In this document: positions 17,076 to 25,957 of the stretch, piece by piece
How the letters are laid out: each line of letters begins with the position of its first letter
How positions within the stretch are numbered: position 1 is the stretch's first letter
Source of the DNA: Bermanella sp049115935
GTDB lineage: Bacteria > Pseudomonadota > Gammaproteobacteria > Pseudomonadales > Oceanobacteraceae
Assembly: GCA_049115935.1 (NCBI GenBank)
Contig: JAGDZK010000040.1
Span: forward strand, 1 to 50,630
Length of the DNA: 50,630 nt
Direction of reading: 5' to 3'
Notes under the pieces: model-generated
Seen by the model: the letters and a program-made list of their open reading frames with translations, nothing else
Database searches by the model: none
What the model was told of the DNA's origin: nothing
Program-made: the position numbers and the translations under genes

Positions 17076-17495
17076 ATGAGCAAAGGCGCAGATAAACATC
17101 AAGGGCGATTAAACGACCTCAACTATTTTGGCAAAGACCTTGCCCGTCGTTGTAAGAGTCATTGTGAGCTGTGTGATAACCATGGGGTGAAATTGTTTAT
17201 CCATGAAGTACCACCTGTACCAAAACAGCCAGAATTAGCGCACTGTATTTTTATTTGTGAAACCTGCCAGTCTCAAATCAATAAACCTAAAACCTTAGAT
17301 GCCAATTATTGGCATTGTCTGCATACCAGTATTTGGAGTGAAGTACCTGCCGTGCAAATAATGGCGGTATTAGTTGCTAAAACGTTAGCGCCTAAAGCGG
17401 ATTTTGCCGCAGAGTTGCTTGATCAAATATACCTAGACGAAAGCCAGCAAGAATGGCTAGCCGACGCAGAAGCCGATTTACTTAAAAAGAAATAA
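17076..17495 (+). CDS. PhnA-like zinc-binding protein
   Basis: 139 residues. The start KHQGRLNDLNYFGKDLARR is followed by a Cys cluster CKSHCELC and, after EVPPVPKQPELAHCIFICETC, a second CxxC, making a likely zinc ribbon. It then has a conserved WSEVPAVQIMAVLVAKTLA stretch. This matches small proteins annotated as PhnA homologues. No phosphonate genes are near, and the name does not imply a role in phosphonate use. It is transcribed alone and converges on the helicase gene with a 5-bp gap. Confidence 0.75.
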   Translation: MSKGADKHQGRLNDLNYFGKDLARRCKSHCELCDNHGVKLFIHEVPPVPKQPELAHCIFICETCQSQINKPKTLDANYWHCLHTSIWSEVPAVQIMAVLVAKTLAPKADFAAELLDQIYLDESQQEWLADAEADLLKKK

Positions 17496-17500
17496 TGCCG

Positions 17501-19735
17501 TTATAACCATTGCAGCATAGGTGCTGCAATGTGTTTATCTAGTGTACGTATTTGCCCGTCATGAAACTGTATTCGCCAGTGATTCTGCGTTTCACTTTTT
17601 ATAACACCCTCGCCAAACGTTTTGTGTTTTACATATACTTCAATAAACGTGGCCGTATTACTCGTCTGTTTGGGTTTTGTCATAACAGGTTTCGTTTCAA
17701 CTAACCCCTTGAAACGTATTTGCCAGCCCTGGGAGTGTGCATATTGCTCTGCATAAGGAATGACACCCTTGGGCATACTTAACTCATCTACCGAATTTTT
17801 AATAGCTGGTTGTAATTTTAATAAGGCAGATACCTGCATGGATTCAATAAACGGGCTAATGGTTTTTTGATCAGCAGCACTGTTTGCATCCATTGGACAA
17901 ATTAAATGCAGCTGATGCATGGCACGGGTCATGGCTACATAAAACAGGCGACGTTCACTTTCAATGGAGGTGGCCTGTTGCATTTCGCCATCACTTTGAT
18001 ACGGGTAATAATGATTATTCAGGGCCGGTAATATCACTACTGGCCACTGCAAACCTTTTGCTCTGTGAATTGAGCTGATGATAATGCCCGTATTTTGATC
18101 TTGCTGCTGCTTAACCTGAGTTAAACCTTGTAAGTATTCATAAGTGTTTGCTGCACTGATATTCAGCTTAGCCATGAAACGAGAAAAACCTTGGACCGTA
18201 GCAATACGATCATCCACTTGTTGGCCACTAAAAGCACTGTCGCTTAACCCTTTATAAAAATCCGTTTCACGTAAATAGCGATTAATTAGCTGATGGGCTG
18301 TAATGCGTGGGTGTTGCGCTAATTCAATTAACTGAATTCTGTTTTCAACTTGTTGTTTTTGCCAGGTCGATAATTGAGATAAATCCAAGTCTTTAAATGA
18401 ACGCATGATTTTTTCATCGGACTGGGATAGTTGATTAGCAATATTCTCAAGCTCTGCTCGTTTAATTTTTAACGCAGGCAAGGTCAAAAACATAAGCAAA
18501 CTTTGAGAACGTTTACGCGGGCGATGTTGAAAAAATACACCGTTAGCCACTTCAAATAACATCATAAAAGGTTGCAACTCATGCCGTTCAAGCACCCAAC
18601 TATGATGAGCCATTTGGTAAGGAATATTTTCTTGTAGTAAGGCTAGCTCCAAAGGTGCACTAATTCCCCAAAGCCTTAACAACACCGCAATATCATCCGC
18701 TTTATTATGCTGCAATGCTTGCTTGATCAACATTAGAGTACGTTGAGCATAATCATCGTCTTTGTGTAACTGCACTTGTGTATTCGGGTTTGACTCATGG
18801 GCGATGGCCATAACCGGTTGTCGCTGTTTATTAAACTGTATGAGTTGATTGCTTAAAAGTGCCACATCATGACCGTACCGAAAACTGCGGCTTAGGGTAT
18901 ATTGCTTTGCACCCACAAAATGCTCATCAAAATAATGCAACATAAAGTGACTACTAGAGCCGCGAAACTCATAGATGGTTTGGTCAGGGTCACCTATCAC
19001 CATGACGTTCGCCCGTTTACCGGCTAAGGTTTCTAATAAAAATTGTTGGATGGGGTTAATGTCTTGATATTCGTCCACCAATATCCAATCCATATGATTG
19101 GCATAATGAGCGGCTAAATCTGGACGCTGGCTAAATAGCAAACAAGGGTCATAGAGCATATCGGCAAAGCTGATGCGTTTTTGCTGTTTACGCCAATCTT
19201 CGAATGCATCAAAGACCTGTACAAAAAATCGACATTGCTTAGGTAAATCTGAGTCATTAAATACCGCTTGGGCTGGGTCTAAACATGACTTTACTTGCTC
19301 TATAAATGACATCATGGGATCTAGCCACTTTTTTTTGTCATTTAGAATTTCTTGGGCCAATGTTTTATTGGCATGCTGCTGCATGAGTCGCCATAAAATA
19401 AGCTCTTGTTCACTTTGAGAGATAAGCTTTTCATTAAAGCTTGGTAGCAAGCCTTGCTGAATTAAACCCTGATAAATTTTTAGGCTAAGTGAGTGAAAAG
19501 TACGTACTTGCGGCAATGGGCCTGACATCACTTTACGTAGTTTTTGCGAAAAATCGATTTGAGCCGACTTGTTGTACATAATCACAAGCAAACGCTTAGG
19601 GTTTTGGCCTTGCTCTAGTTGGTTACGAATAAACAAAGCGAGGGTGCTAGTCTTGCCTGCACCGGCCACTGCAATGACCTTCGCATGGCCTTGATCATGG
19701 GCAATAATGTCTAATTGTTGATCAGTTAATTGCAA
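17501..19735 (-). CDS. UvrD/Rep-family ATP-dependent DNA helicase
   Basis: 744 residues, superfamily 1A 3'-5' helicase. Motifs are complete: Walker A AVAGAGKTST near 22-31, motif II ILVDEYQD at about 218, motif III VIGDPDQTIYEFRGS at about 247, motif IV SRSFRYG, motif V SIHRAKGLQWPVVILP at about 556, and motif VI ERRLFYVAMTRA. The final 50 residues (VKHKTFGEGVIKSETQNHWRIQFHDGQIRTL) form a Tudor-like domain such as UvrD uses to bind RNA polymerase. The central part is divergent from UvrD and Rep proper, so this is probably an additional family member rather than the housekeeping uvrD. It is monocistronic. Confidence 0.9.
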   Translation of the reverse strand: MQLTDQQLDIIAHDQGHAKVIAVAGAGKTSTLALFIRNQLEQGQNPKRLLVIMYNKSAQIDFSQKLRKVMSGPLPQVRTFHSLSLKIYQGLIQQGLLPSFNEKLISQSEQELILWRLMQQHANKTLAQEILNDKKKWLDPMMSFIEQVKSCLDPAQAVFNDSDLPKQCRFFVQVFDAFEDWRKQQKRISFADMLYDPCLLFSQRPDLAAHYANHMDWILVDEYQDINPIQQFLLETLAGKRANVMVIGDPDQTIYEFRGSSSHFMLHYFDEHFVGAKQYTLSRSFRYGHDVALLSNQLIQFNKQRQPVMAIAHESNPNTQVQLHKDDDYAQRTLMLIKQALQHNKADDIAVLLRLWGISAPLELALLQENIPYQMAHHSWVLERHELQPFMMLFEVANGVFFQHRPRKRSQSLLMFLTLPALKIKRAELENIANQLSQSDEKIMRSFKDLDLSQLSTWQKQQVENRIQLIELAQHPRITAHQLINRYLRETDFYKGLSDSAFSGQQVDDRIATVQGFSRFMAKLNISAANTYEYLQGLTQVKQQQDQNTGIIISSIHRAKGLQWPVVILPALNNHYYPYQSDGEMQQATSIESERRLFYVAMTRAMHQLHLICPMDANSAADQKTISPFIESMQVSALLKLQPAIKNSVDELSMPKGVIPYAEQYAHSQGWQIRFKGLVETKPVMTKPKQTSNTATFIEVYVKHKTFGEGVIKSETQNHWRIQFHDGQIRTLDKHIAAPMLQWL

Positions 19736-19897
19736 AGGGCTTAGACCTATGAGCTCAATGGGTAAAAGAGACGGTATTTTAAAGCAATTCGGCCCTTGCT
19801 TGTGGCTTTATTGGGAATTTATTGAAACATTCCATTTGCTCATTAAATAAACACATCGCAACATGAATAAATCCCACTATGCCCACCTCGTGGCCAA

Positions 19898-19906
19898 TGC
19901 TAGAAT
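19898..19906 (+). promoter_or_regulatory. Extended -10 promoter for ppnP
   Basis: TGC followed by TAGAAT forms an extended -10 at 19898-19906, 36 bp before the ppnP ATG. AAGGAA just before the ATG is the ribosome binding site. Confidence 0.45.
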
Positions 19907-19941
19907 CGCCTCCCAATTTTTAACTACCCTAAGGAATCACC

Positions 19942-20223
19942 ATGTTTGATGTAAATGAATATTTTGATGGTAAGGTAAAATCAATCGCGTACAAGACTGA
20001 AACTCTACCAGCAACGGTAGGTGTGATGGCAGCAGGCGAATATGAGTTTGGTACCAGCCAAAAAGAAACCATGACAGTAGTAACTGGCGCGCTTACGATA
20101 CAATTCCCTGGCACCCAAGAGTGGAAGACCTTCAACCAAGGTGAATCGTTCATCGTTGAAGCCAATGTAAAATTTGGCGTCAAGGTAGCGGTTGATAGCG
20201 CTTATCTCTGTACCTACGAATAA
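19942..20223 (+). CDS. ppnP: Pyrimidine/purine nucleoside phosphorylase
   Basis: 93 residues, small cupin-like protein of the PpnP (YaiE/DUF1255) family. Typical stretches are VNEYFDGKVKSIAY, GVMAAGEYEFGTSQKETMTVV, GTQEWKTFNQGESFIVEAN and VKFGVKV. Members phosphorolyse a broad set of nucleosides. Full length, with a good promoter and ribosome binding site upstream. Confidence 0.93.
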   Translation: MFDVNEYFDGKVKSIAYKTETLPATVGVMAAGEYEFGTSQKETMTVVTGALTIQFPGTQEWKTFNQGESFIVEANVKFGVKVAVDSAYLCTYE

Positions 20224-20246
20224 GCCAATCAATAACAAGGCTTATT
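20219..20246 (+). terminator. Possible terminator of ppnP
   Basis: An 8-bp stem AATAAGCC/GGCTTATT with a 12-nt loop overlaps the ppnP stop codon. No T-run beyond TTTA, so the strength is uncertain. Confidence 0.35.
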
Positions 20247-20288
20247 TAACCTTGATGACATTGTATCCTGCACTATTATTAATGGTGT

Positions 20289-20780
20289 ATGGATACAAAA
20301 CTATTATTTGATATCACCCCTTTCGACTGGCCTTCTATTTTTACGGCCTTACTGTGCGGCACTATCATTGGTCTTGAACGACAAGTTCGAGGCAAACCCG
20401 CCGGCATTCGCACATCTGCATTAATAATATTGGGCACATATATATTTATTGCCTGCTCGATGTATGTTTCTAAAAACGCCAATATGACAGACCCTTCAAG
20501 AATCATCGGGCAAGTGATTACGGGCATTGGTTTTTTAGGGGCTGGCGTGATGTTAAGCAAAGGTCGCAGTGTATATGGCGTCACCAGTGCCGCCACTATT
20601 TGGGCGTTGGCCGCTGTTGGGGTATGTATTGGCATCGGCCAATTGGCCAGTGCGTTTAAATTATCCGTGGTTGTGGTCGTGATTTTATTTGGCGTGGATT
20701 ATTTTGAAGAGTACAGCCAAAACCTAGGTAAAAATATGCACTCTCGATTTCACCGCTGGCGAAATCGAGATGATGAATAA
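20289..20780 (+). CDS. MgtC/SapB family membrane protein
   Basis: 163 residues with about four membrane helices. The family core is visible: CGTIIGLERQVRGKPAGIRTSALIILG and ITGIGFLGAGVMLSKGRSVYGVTSAATIWALAAVGV. It lacks the long soluble C-terminal domain of Salmonella MgtC, as is common for the short form. MgtC-like proteins are linked to magnesium or virulence physiology, but the short forms are poorly characterised. It is monocistronic, 65 bp after ppnP, and converges on the glutaredoxin gene with a 12-bp gap. Confidence 0.88.
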   Translation: MDTKLLFDITPFDWPSIFTALLCGTIIGLERQVRGKPAGIRTSALIILGTYIFIACSMYVSKNANMTDPSRIIGQVITGIGFLGAGVMLSKGRSVYGVTSAATIWALAAVGVCIGIGQLASAFKLSVVVVVILFGVDYFEEYSQNLGKNMHSRFHRWRNRDDE

Positions 20781-20792
20781 TTATTATTTAGA

Positions 20793-21413
20793 CTAACGTG
20801 CCGCCATTACCGCTTTATAGTCAAAGCCATTTACTCTGCGATAACCAATATAAACCGTGGGGTAGCCTTTAATTCTTAATGCCTCTAACAACCACTTTTT
20901 TTCCACTGGTTTTTCTACATCGTAATCAACAAACTCAACATCATTGCTTTTAAACGCTTCTCGAAGTTTTGTACAGTAACCACACCAAGTCGTACCATAT
21001 AGTACAATTTTAGGATCGCCGTTTTCATCGAAGTGCTCACTGAATATTCGACGTTCGGTGGAGGTTAAAACGTGCTCTCCAAAATTGGCGGCTAACGTTG
21101 CGCCATATAAACCAGGATTATATTCATAAACTTTATCGTAACCGACCACTAAAAAAGGAATGGTGCGTGGCAATCCAATATCTTTTAATAGTGTACGATC
21201 TTGATCAAGGTCGACTTCTTCATATATAACATCACGCTGATTTAAATTACGACGGGCGTCTTCACATGGTTTATTACACCCCTCTTGGGTAAATAATACG
21301 GCTCTAGGATTACCCGCATGATCGAATAAACCATCGTCAAAAAAACGTTCAATATCGTGCTGAAAATGCTGAGCGAGCGCCACTAATAACACTATAAAAA
21401 TGATCTTTTTCAT
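20793..21413 (-). CDS. Exported protein with two tandem glutaredoxin-like domains
   Basis: 206 residues. The N-terminal hydrophobic stretch (MKKIIFIVLLVALAQ) is a short signal peptide or anchor. Two thioredoxin-fold units follow. Unit 1 (about 36-115) has Cys46 and Cys50 in CNKPC, an unusual CX3C, with a cis-Pro-like TIPFLVVG. Unit 2 (about 133-206) has a canonical Cys144-Gly-Tyr-Cys147 and YPTVYIG. The units start alike (FDHAGNPRAVLF and FDENGDPKIVLY), which suggests internal duplication followed by active-site divergence. The gene starts 1 bp after the rlmJ stop and is likely co-transcribed with it. A thiol-disulfide role in the periplasm is inferred. Confidence 0.8.
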   Translation of the reverse strand: MKKIIFIVLLVALAQHFQHDIERFFDDGLFDHAGNPRAVLFTQEGCNKPCEDARRNLNQRDVIYEEVDLDQDRTLLKDIGLPRTIPFLVVGYDKVYEYNPGLYGATLAANFGEHVLTSTERRIFSEHFDENGDPKIVLYGTTWCGYCTKLREAFKSNDVEFVDYDVEKPVEKKWLLEALRIKGYPTVYIGYRRVNGFDYKAVMAAR

Positions 21414-21414
21414 T

Positions 21415-22263
21415 TTAAGACTCTATATACTCAACGCTGAAACCTGCTTTCTCAGTGACACCCATTTTTTCAACCAAATAAGGTAAACCTTCGTTTAATT
21501 GCTGTTCAAGGTTCCATGGCGGATTCATAATAACCATTCCGCTACCATACATCCCCTGCTCTTCATCGGCACCTGAAACCCAAAAACGTACATCTAAAAA
21601 ACTTTTTGGTTTTAAGTTTTTTAATTTGCGCGCCATGGTTTCACTCATTTTTTGTTTATCATTACGATTTATAAGCGGGTACCAAATAGCATACACACCA
21701 ATAGGAAAACGCTTTAGGGCTTGTTCAATGGCGGCTACTACTTGTTGATACTCTTTAGCTTGCTCATAAGGAGGGTCAATTACCACCATTGCACGTTTAG
21801 TAGGCGGTGGCAGTAACGCTTTTAAGCCAGCAAAGCCATCTTGTTTTTCAATGGATACTATTTTGTCGCCAGTAAAATTCTTACGTAGCAACTGAAAATC
21901 TTGAGGGTGCAATTCAAACAAGCGTACTTTGTCTGTAGGACGTAAAAACTGTCGAACAAACCACGGGCTGCCTGGGTATAGTTTTAAACGTTCACCGGGG
22001 TTAAGTGCATTAATCACACCCATGTAATCCTTAAAAACCGCCGGCACTTTTTCATCCCATAGGGTTTGAATACCTTTTTCGGCTTCATTGGTCTTCTTTG
22101 CCAACTGATCATTTAAACTGTAAATACCGGCGGCACTGTGAGTATCAATGTAAAAATAGGGCTTATCCTTTTTTGCCATATATTGAGCCATTAACACACA
22201 AATCCAATGTTTCATTACATCAGCGTGATTGCCTGCATGAAAACCGTGACGATAACTTAACAT
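21415..22263 (-). CDS. rlmJ: 23S rRNA (adenine(2030)-N6)-methyltransferase
   Basis: 282 residues. RlmJ methylates A2030 of 23S rRNA. The characteristic start MLSYRHGFHAGNHADVMKHW is intact, followed by IDTHSAAGIY (SAM site), LYPGSPWFVRQFLRP, ELHPQDF, the catalytic DPPYEQ near 165, and NPPWNLEQQL near the end. The ATG at 22263 is chosen because the family begins exactly here; the frame stays open to a GTG at 22395, but that extension crosses a terminator hairpin. A TATAAT (22307-22312) lies upstream as a possible -10. Confidence 0.95.
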   Translation of the reverse strand: MLSYRHGFHAGNHADVMKHWICVLMAQYMAKKDKPYFYIDTHSAAGIYSLNDQLAKKTNEAEKGIQTLWDEKVPAVFKDYMGVINALNPGERLKLYPGSPWFVRQFLRPTDKVRLFELHPQDFQLLRKNFTGDKIVSIEKQDGFAGLKALLPPPTKRAMVVIDPPYEQAKEYQQVVAAIEQALKRFPIGVYAIWYPLINRNDKQKMSETMARKLKNLKPKSFLDVRFWVSGADEEQGMYGSGMVIMNPPWNLEQQLNEGLPYLVEKMGVTEKAGFSVEYIES

Positions 22264-22355
22264 TGAAAATACCTTTAAAACTGCAAATAAGAGCGTGATT
22301 GGTGCCATTATAGCCGTTAACGCCATGTAAGGCATGAACAAATCCCGGCCATAAA

Positions 22356-22379
22356 AAAAGGGGCTAATCAGCCCCTTTT
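22356..22379 (-). terminator. Terminator of moaA (possibly two-way)
   Basis: A 10-bp stem with GGGGCT/AGCCCC core and a 4-nt loop, flanked by A7 on the left and T4 on the right. Read on the minus strand it ends in seven T residues, a strong intrinsic terminator 139 bp after the moaA stop and upstream of rlmJ. Confidence 0.85.
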
Positions 22380-22517
22380 CAATCTTGTATACCACTGCTA
22401 AATGTCACACTCAAAACAAGGACACCCACTGGGCTCATAACCGCCTCAATCTCGAGTCACCTAAGTGCTTTTACTGAATAATAAAGTGTCAGCACTCTAG
22501 AGCCCTTAAGATCAGGC

Positions 22518-23513
22518 CTAACCTCCGGTGCTGTTCATAAAGCGTAATATTTGTACCTCTTCTCCTAATTCAAAATGATGACGCTCTGGTTTTAAATCCA
22601 TGGCTTCACGTATCGCCTGTTTAATTGGCTCCAACTCTCCTGGGTATGTTCTTACTACAGCTTTAAGATCTACACTATGTTCATTGCCTAAACACAATAA
22701 CAACCTACCTTGTGCAGTCACTCTTACCCTATTACAGCTTCCACAGAAATTATGGCTATGAGGTGAAATAAACCCAATACGGCTAGTGTGGCCATCAGCA
22801 AACTGCCAATAACGACTCGGCCCACCCGTGTGCTCATCACAAGACACAAGCTCATATTGTTGTGTAATAATGTCTCGAATGTCGGCACTGCTCATAAACG
22901 TTAGTGCACGATCGTGTTCTTCGATATTGCCTAAAGGCATTTCTTCAATGAAGCTAATATCCAAGTGGTGCAGGCGAACAAACTCAATTAAATCGAGTAT
23001 TTCATCGTCATTACGACCTTTAAGCATCACGCAATTGATTTTGATATCACTAAAGCCTGCTGACTTTGCCTGCATGATGCCATCAATTACCGCTTGCAAA
23101 TCCCCAGTGCGGGTTAACTGTTTAAATCGCTCAGGCTTTAAGCTATCCAAACTGATATTCAAACGGTTAAGGCCAGCTTGTTTAAGTGGTTTGGCTAAAT
23201 GAGGAAGCTGACTGCCATTGCTGGTCATATTCAACTGTTTTAACCCTGGTAAAGCGGCTACGTGCTCGACTAGCTGAGTGATACCTTTACGAACCAAAGG
23301 CTCACCACCTGTTAGGCGAATATTTGTCACCCCAAGCTCCACAAACGCTTGTGCAATCAGTGTGATTTCTTCAAGGGTCAGTATTTCTGAGCGGGGCGCG
23401 AACACCATGTCTTCAGCCATACAATAGACACAGCGGAAGTCACAGCGATCCGTTACCGAGATGCGAACATAGTCCACTACTCGATTAAACTTATCTATTA
23501 ACTGTTCAGCCAT
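22518..23513 (-). CDS. moaA: GTP 3',8-cyclase, molybdenum cofactor biosynthesis
   Basis: 331 residues, radical-SAM enzyme for the first step of molybdopterin synthesis. The N-terminal iron-sulfur site is Cys24, Cys28 and Cys31 (DRCDFRCVYC). LTGGEPLVRKG is the SAM-binding motif. The second cluster lies in the C-terminal part (CGSCNRVRVTAQGRLLLCLG). The protein ends in Gly-Gly, the tail needed for activity in this family. No other moa genes are in the window. The 152-bp region upstream is too short and lacks features of a Moco riboswitch. Confidence 0.96.
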   Translation of the reverse strand: MAEQLIDKFNRVVDYVRISVTDRCDFRCVYCMAEDMVFAPRSEILTLEEITLIAQAFVELGVTNIRLTGGEPLVRKGITQLVEHVAALPGLKQLNMTSNGSQLPHLAKPLKQAGLNRLNISLDSLKPERFKQLTRTGDLQAVIDGIMQAKSAGFSDIKINCVMLKGRNDDEILDLIEFVRLHHLDISFIEEMPLGNIEEHDRALTFMSSADIRDIITQQYELVSCDEHTGGPSRYWQFADGHTSRIGFISPHSHNFCGSCNRVRVTAQGRLLLCLGNEHSVDLKAVVRTYPGELEPIKQAIREAMDLKPERHHFELGEEVQILRFMNSTGG

Positions 23514-23665
23514 AGAACTACCCTAAGAAAAAAGCACTCGCATAGTACCAACAATGAAAAGGTCTCGACTAGTAGCGACCTAAAAAAAGCACTTTTATTT
23601 TTTAAATAATCGTTTATGGCACGCAAATAATGCAGGAAAAAACACAACGCACCAGCTGAATACGT

Positions 23666-25954
23666 TTAGGTAATGTTTTTCCAGCCTTGTAATGCATTAC
23701 GTAAATCTTCCATGCGTACAGGCTTGGCAATAAAATCATTCATACCCACTGCTAAGCAATGGGTTTTATCAAGCTCCATGCTATTAGCTGATACGGCAAT
23801 AATAACAGGTGTCTTATAGCGTTTAGCGTTTGCTCGAATGGCTACCGTTGTGTCAAAGCCATCCATAATCGGCATTTGGCAGTCCATCAAAATAATTTCA
23901 AATGGATTTTTTGCCTGTTGAATGAGTGCATCTTCACCGTTCACGGCAATATCGCATTCAATGCCCATTCTAGTTAACATGCTTACCATAACTTTTTGAT
24001 TGATTTCATTATCTTCAACCACGAGAACACGCTTAGGTAAGCTATCGCTACTTGTCTTTTTACTGACCGCAAAAAATGGCAAATAAACATCCGCAAGTAT
24101 AGCGGGATGCTCAAACTGGACATCCCAGTGCCCGCCTAGCAATGTAATCACCTCATCAACAAAAACAGCATCCTGTTCAACTTGAAATAACTCGCTAGCA
24201 GCCACTAATGGTGTATTAGATGGTCCATACATATCTAAATGAATATGCAGTTGACCATTTTCATGTTGGAAATCTAAATTCAATACAATGCTGCGAACCG
24301 ATGAACTCGCTGCATTAAAAATAATTTCTGTCAGTAGCAAATAAACAGGGCGAACAGGGCCCGCTAATATATCCCAGTCCACTAAATTAGAATTAATAGA
24401 GAATTCACAATCACGAATCTTGCATTCATTCAGTAAATCCTGATGCCAAGATTTAAGCATTGGCTTAATATCAACCTGCTCAAGTTTAAAATCAGGATCA
24501 CTGGCCCCCATTTCGGTATTAAGTAATAGCTTATCAATATGGCGAGAAATCAAACGAGTGCTATGGTTAGCATCGTGCATCAGCTCACTATTTACCTGAT
24601 ACCCTTGTAAAGATAAGTCTAAAACATGCTGAATTGAATGCAGGGGTGTTTTTAAATCGTGTGAAATATTTTTCAAAAATACATCTCTTACCTTTTTATG
24701 TTTATCAGCAGCCTTTAATGCGGCTGACAATCTATTACCGGTTTTATTCAATATATTTTGATAGTGTCTTTCACTGGCTATTTGATCATCTTGTAATTTA
24801 CTAATGAGCTCTGCCAGTGCCCAAGATAACAAGATTGACTCTATCACTGTACCAATTAAGAACGCATGTTCTGTAAACAAATTAATAGGTACTTGCCCCA
24901 TAATTGTAAGTTGGTAAATAAAGCCACCCACCGCTAAAAAAATCCATGCTAACAAAAAGAATCGAGCAGGTTTATACCCATTCATTAGTACTTGAATGGC
25001 AACGACAATGACACTTACTTGGTATAACGCACTTATTAATAAGTAAAAAAGTGTAGCGGCTTCATTCAAGCCAGATAAAACCAACACAATATCGATCAGT
25101 ACAGCCAATATCAGTAGCCAAAACCATCTATTCCAACGGGGGTAATCTTTTTTCAGACGTAAAAAGTTTTTGGCGAACAGCATGGCAAATATAAATGCAC
25201 AACACACGGATATAGCCCATGCCTGAGCACTATTAAACCAATGACTCTGTGATAAAAAATAGCGTGAAAACCCTAAATCAATCAGAAAAAAGATTTGAAG
25301 AAATAAAAGATTTAAACAATAAAATAGATAATAAGAACGTGAGGTAGATATAAATAAAATGAAGTTATAAACACATAAAGCCAGCAAAACACCTAGCAGG
25401 ATAAATATTAAACCCAGCTTTTCAATTTTTGACTGACTAAAAATCTGTTCAGACGCGATATCAATAGGCAAACGTAAAGCGTGATCACTACTGATTTGCA
25501 AAACCGCAATGGCGCTTTTATCTACTTGAGGCAAATTAACGGTAAGCAGATTATTGGGGATCGGCTGATCTTTGTAGGCCGCTTCACTGAGATTCAGCAT
25601 CGCGCTCAAAGGCTCGCCCGCTTGATTAAACAAGTACACATTTAAAAGGGTTAGGTGTGGAAAACCTATTTGTAACTGGCCCTGCTCAATATTAAATTGA
25701 TCTAATGAAAACCAGACCCAAACTTGGCCTTTTACGAAACCCAGATTAGGAGGGTTCTCAGGGGCATTGGGATTAAACGGTGTATTATTAACAATATCGC
25801 TAGCTTTAAAGCGTAATTGTTCATCAACCAATAAATGAGCCCCAGGCCAAATACTTTGAATTTCAAGGGTATGAGAAGCAGGTTTTGTGTTTGGCACCTC
25901 TGCGCTGGCGAAACTTGCCAAGAAACACAAACATACCAACACAATTCGTTTCAT
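23666..25954 (-). CDS. 7TM-DISM hybrid sensor kinase/response regulator with degenerate ATPase domain
   Basis: 762 residues. Signal peptide at 1-18 (ending FASA), extracellular 7TMR-DISM sensory domain at about 30-165, seven membrane helices at about 180-390, HisKA domain with His432 (NISHDLKTPLHSI), HATPase-like region at about 525-630, and receiver domain at 642-755 with Asp648, phospho-acceptor Asp691 (MDCQMPIMDG) and Lys744. In the HATPase region the N box is recognisable (TEIIFNAASSS) but the glycine-rich G1 (DxGxG) and G2 boxes are not visible; the G1 position reads LDMYGPSN. Autophosphorylation may be lost while the receiver remains intact. It lies 3 bp downstream of the aminotransferase gene, a likely operon. 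Confidence 0.85.
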   Translation of the reverse strand: MKRIVLVCLCFLASFASAEVPNTKPASHTLEIQSIWPGAHLLVDEQLRFKASDIVNNTPFNPNAPENPPNLGFVKGQVWVWFSLDQFNIEQGQLQIGFPHLTLLNVYLFNQAGEPLSAMLNLSEAAYKDQPIPNNLLTVNLPQVDKSAIAVLQISSDHALRLPIDIASEQIFSQSKIEKLGLIFILLGVLLALCVYNFILFISTSRSYYLFYCLNLLFLQIFFLIDLGFSRYFLSQSHWFNSAQAWAISVCCAFIFAMLFAKNFLRLKKDYPRWNRWFWLLILAVLIDIVLVLSGLNEAATLFYLLISALYQVSVIVVAIQVLMNGYKPARFFLLAWIFLAVGGFIYQLTIMGQVPINLFTEHAFLIGTVIESILLSWALAELISKLQDDQIASERHYQNILNKTGNRLSAALKAADKHKKVRDVFLKNISHDLKTPLHSIQHVLDLSLQGYQVNSELMHDANHSTRLISRHIDKLLLNTEMGASDPDFKLEQVDIKPMLKSWHQDLLNECKIRDCEFSINSNLVDWDILAGPVRPVYLLLTEIIFNAASSSVRSIVLNLDFQHENGQLHIHLDMYGPSNTPLVAASELFQVEQDAVFVDEVITLLGGHWDVQFEHPAILADVYLPFFAVSKKTSSDSLPKRVLVVEDNEINQKVMVSMLTRMGIECDIAVNGEDALIQQAKNPFEIILMDCQMPIMDGFDTTVAIRANAKRYKTPVIIAVSANSMELDKTHCLAVGMNDFIAKPVRMEDLRNALQGWKNIT

Positions 25955-25957
25955 AGG

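Noticed and set aside
17076..17495. Phosphonate utilisation gene
   Set aside because: Only the PhnA-like name suggests this; no C-P lyase or phosphonate transport genes are nearby, and PhnA-like proteins are not required for phosphonate use.
22264..22395. Extended rlmJ start at the GTG at 22395
   Set aside because: The RlmJ family starts at MLSYRHGF, and the extension would translate through the moaA terminator hairpin.
23529..23593. Repeated AAAAAAGCACT words upstream of moaA
   Set aside because: Two short A-rich copies are expected by chance in such A/T-rich sequence and form no convincing structure.
23514..23665. Moco riboswitch before moaA
   Set aside because: The 152-bp gap is A/T-rich with only weak hairpins and lacks the multi-stem layout of the Moco RNA.
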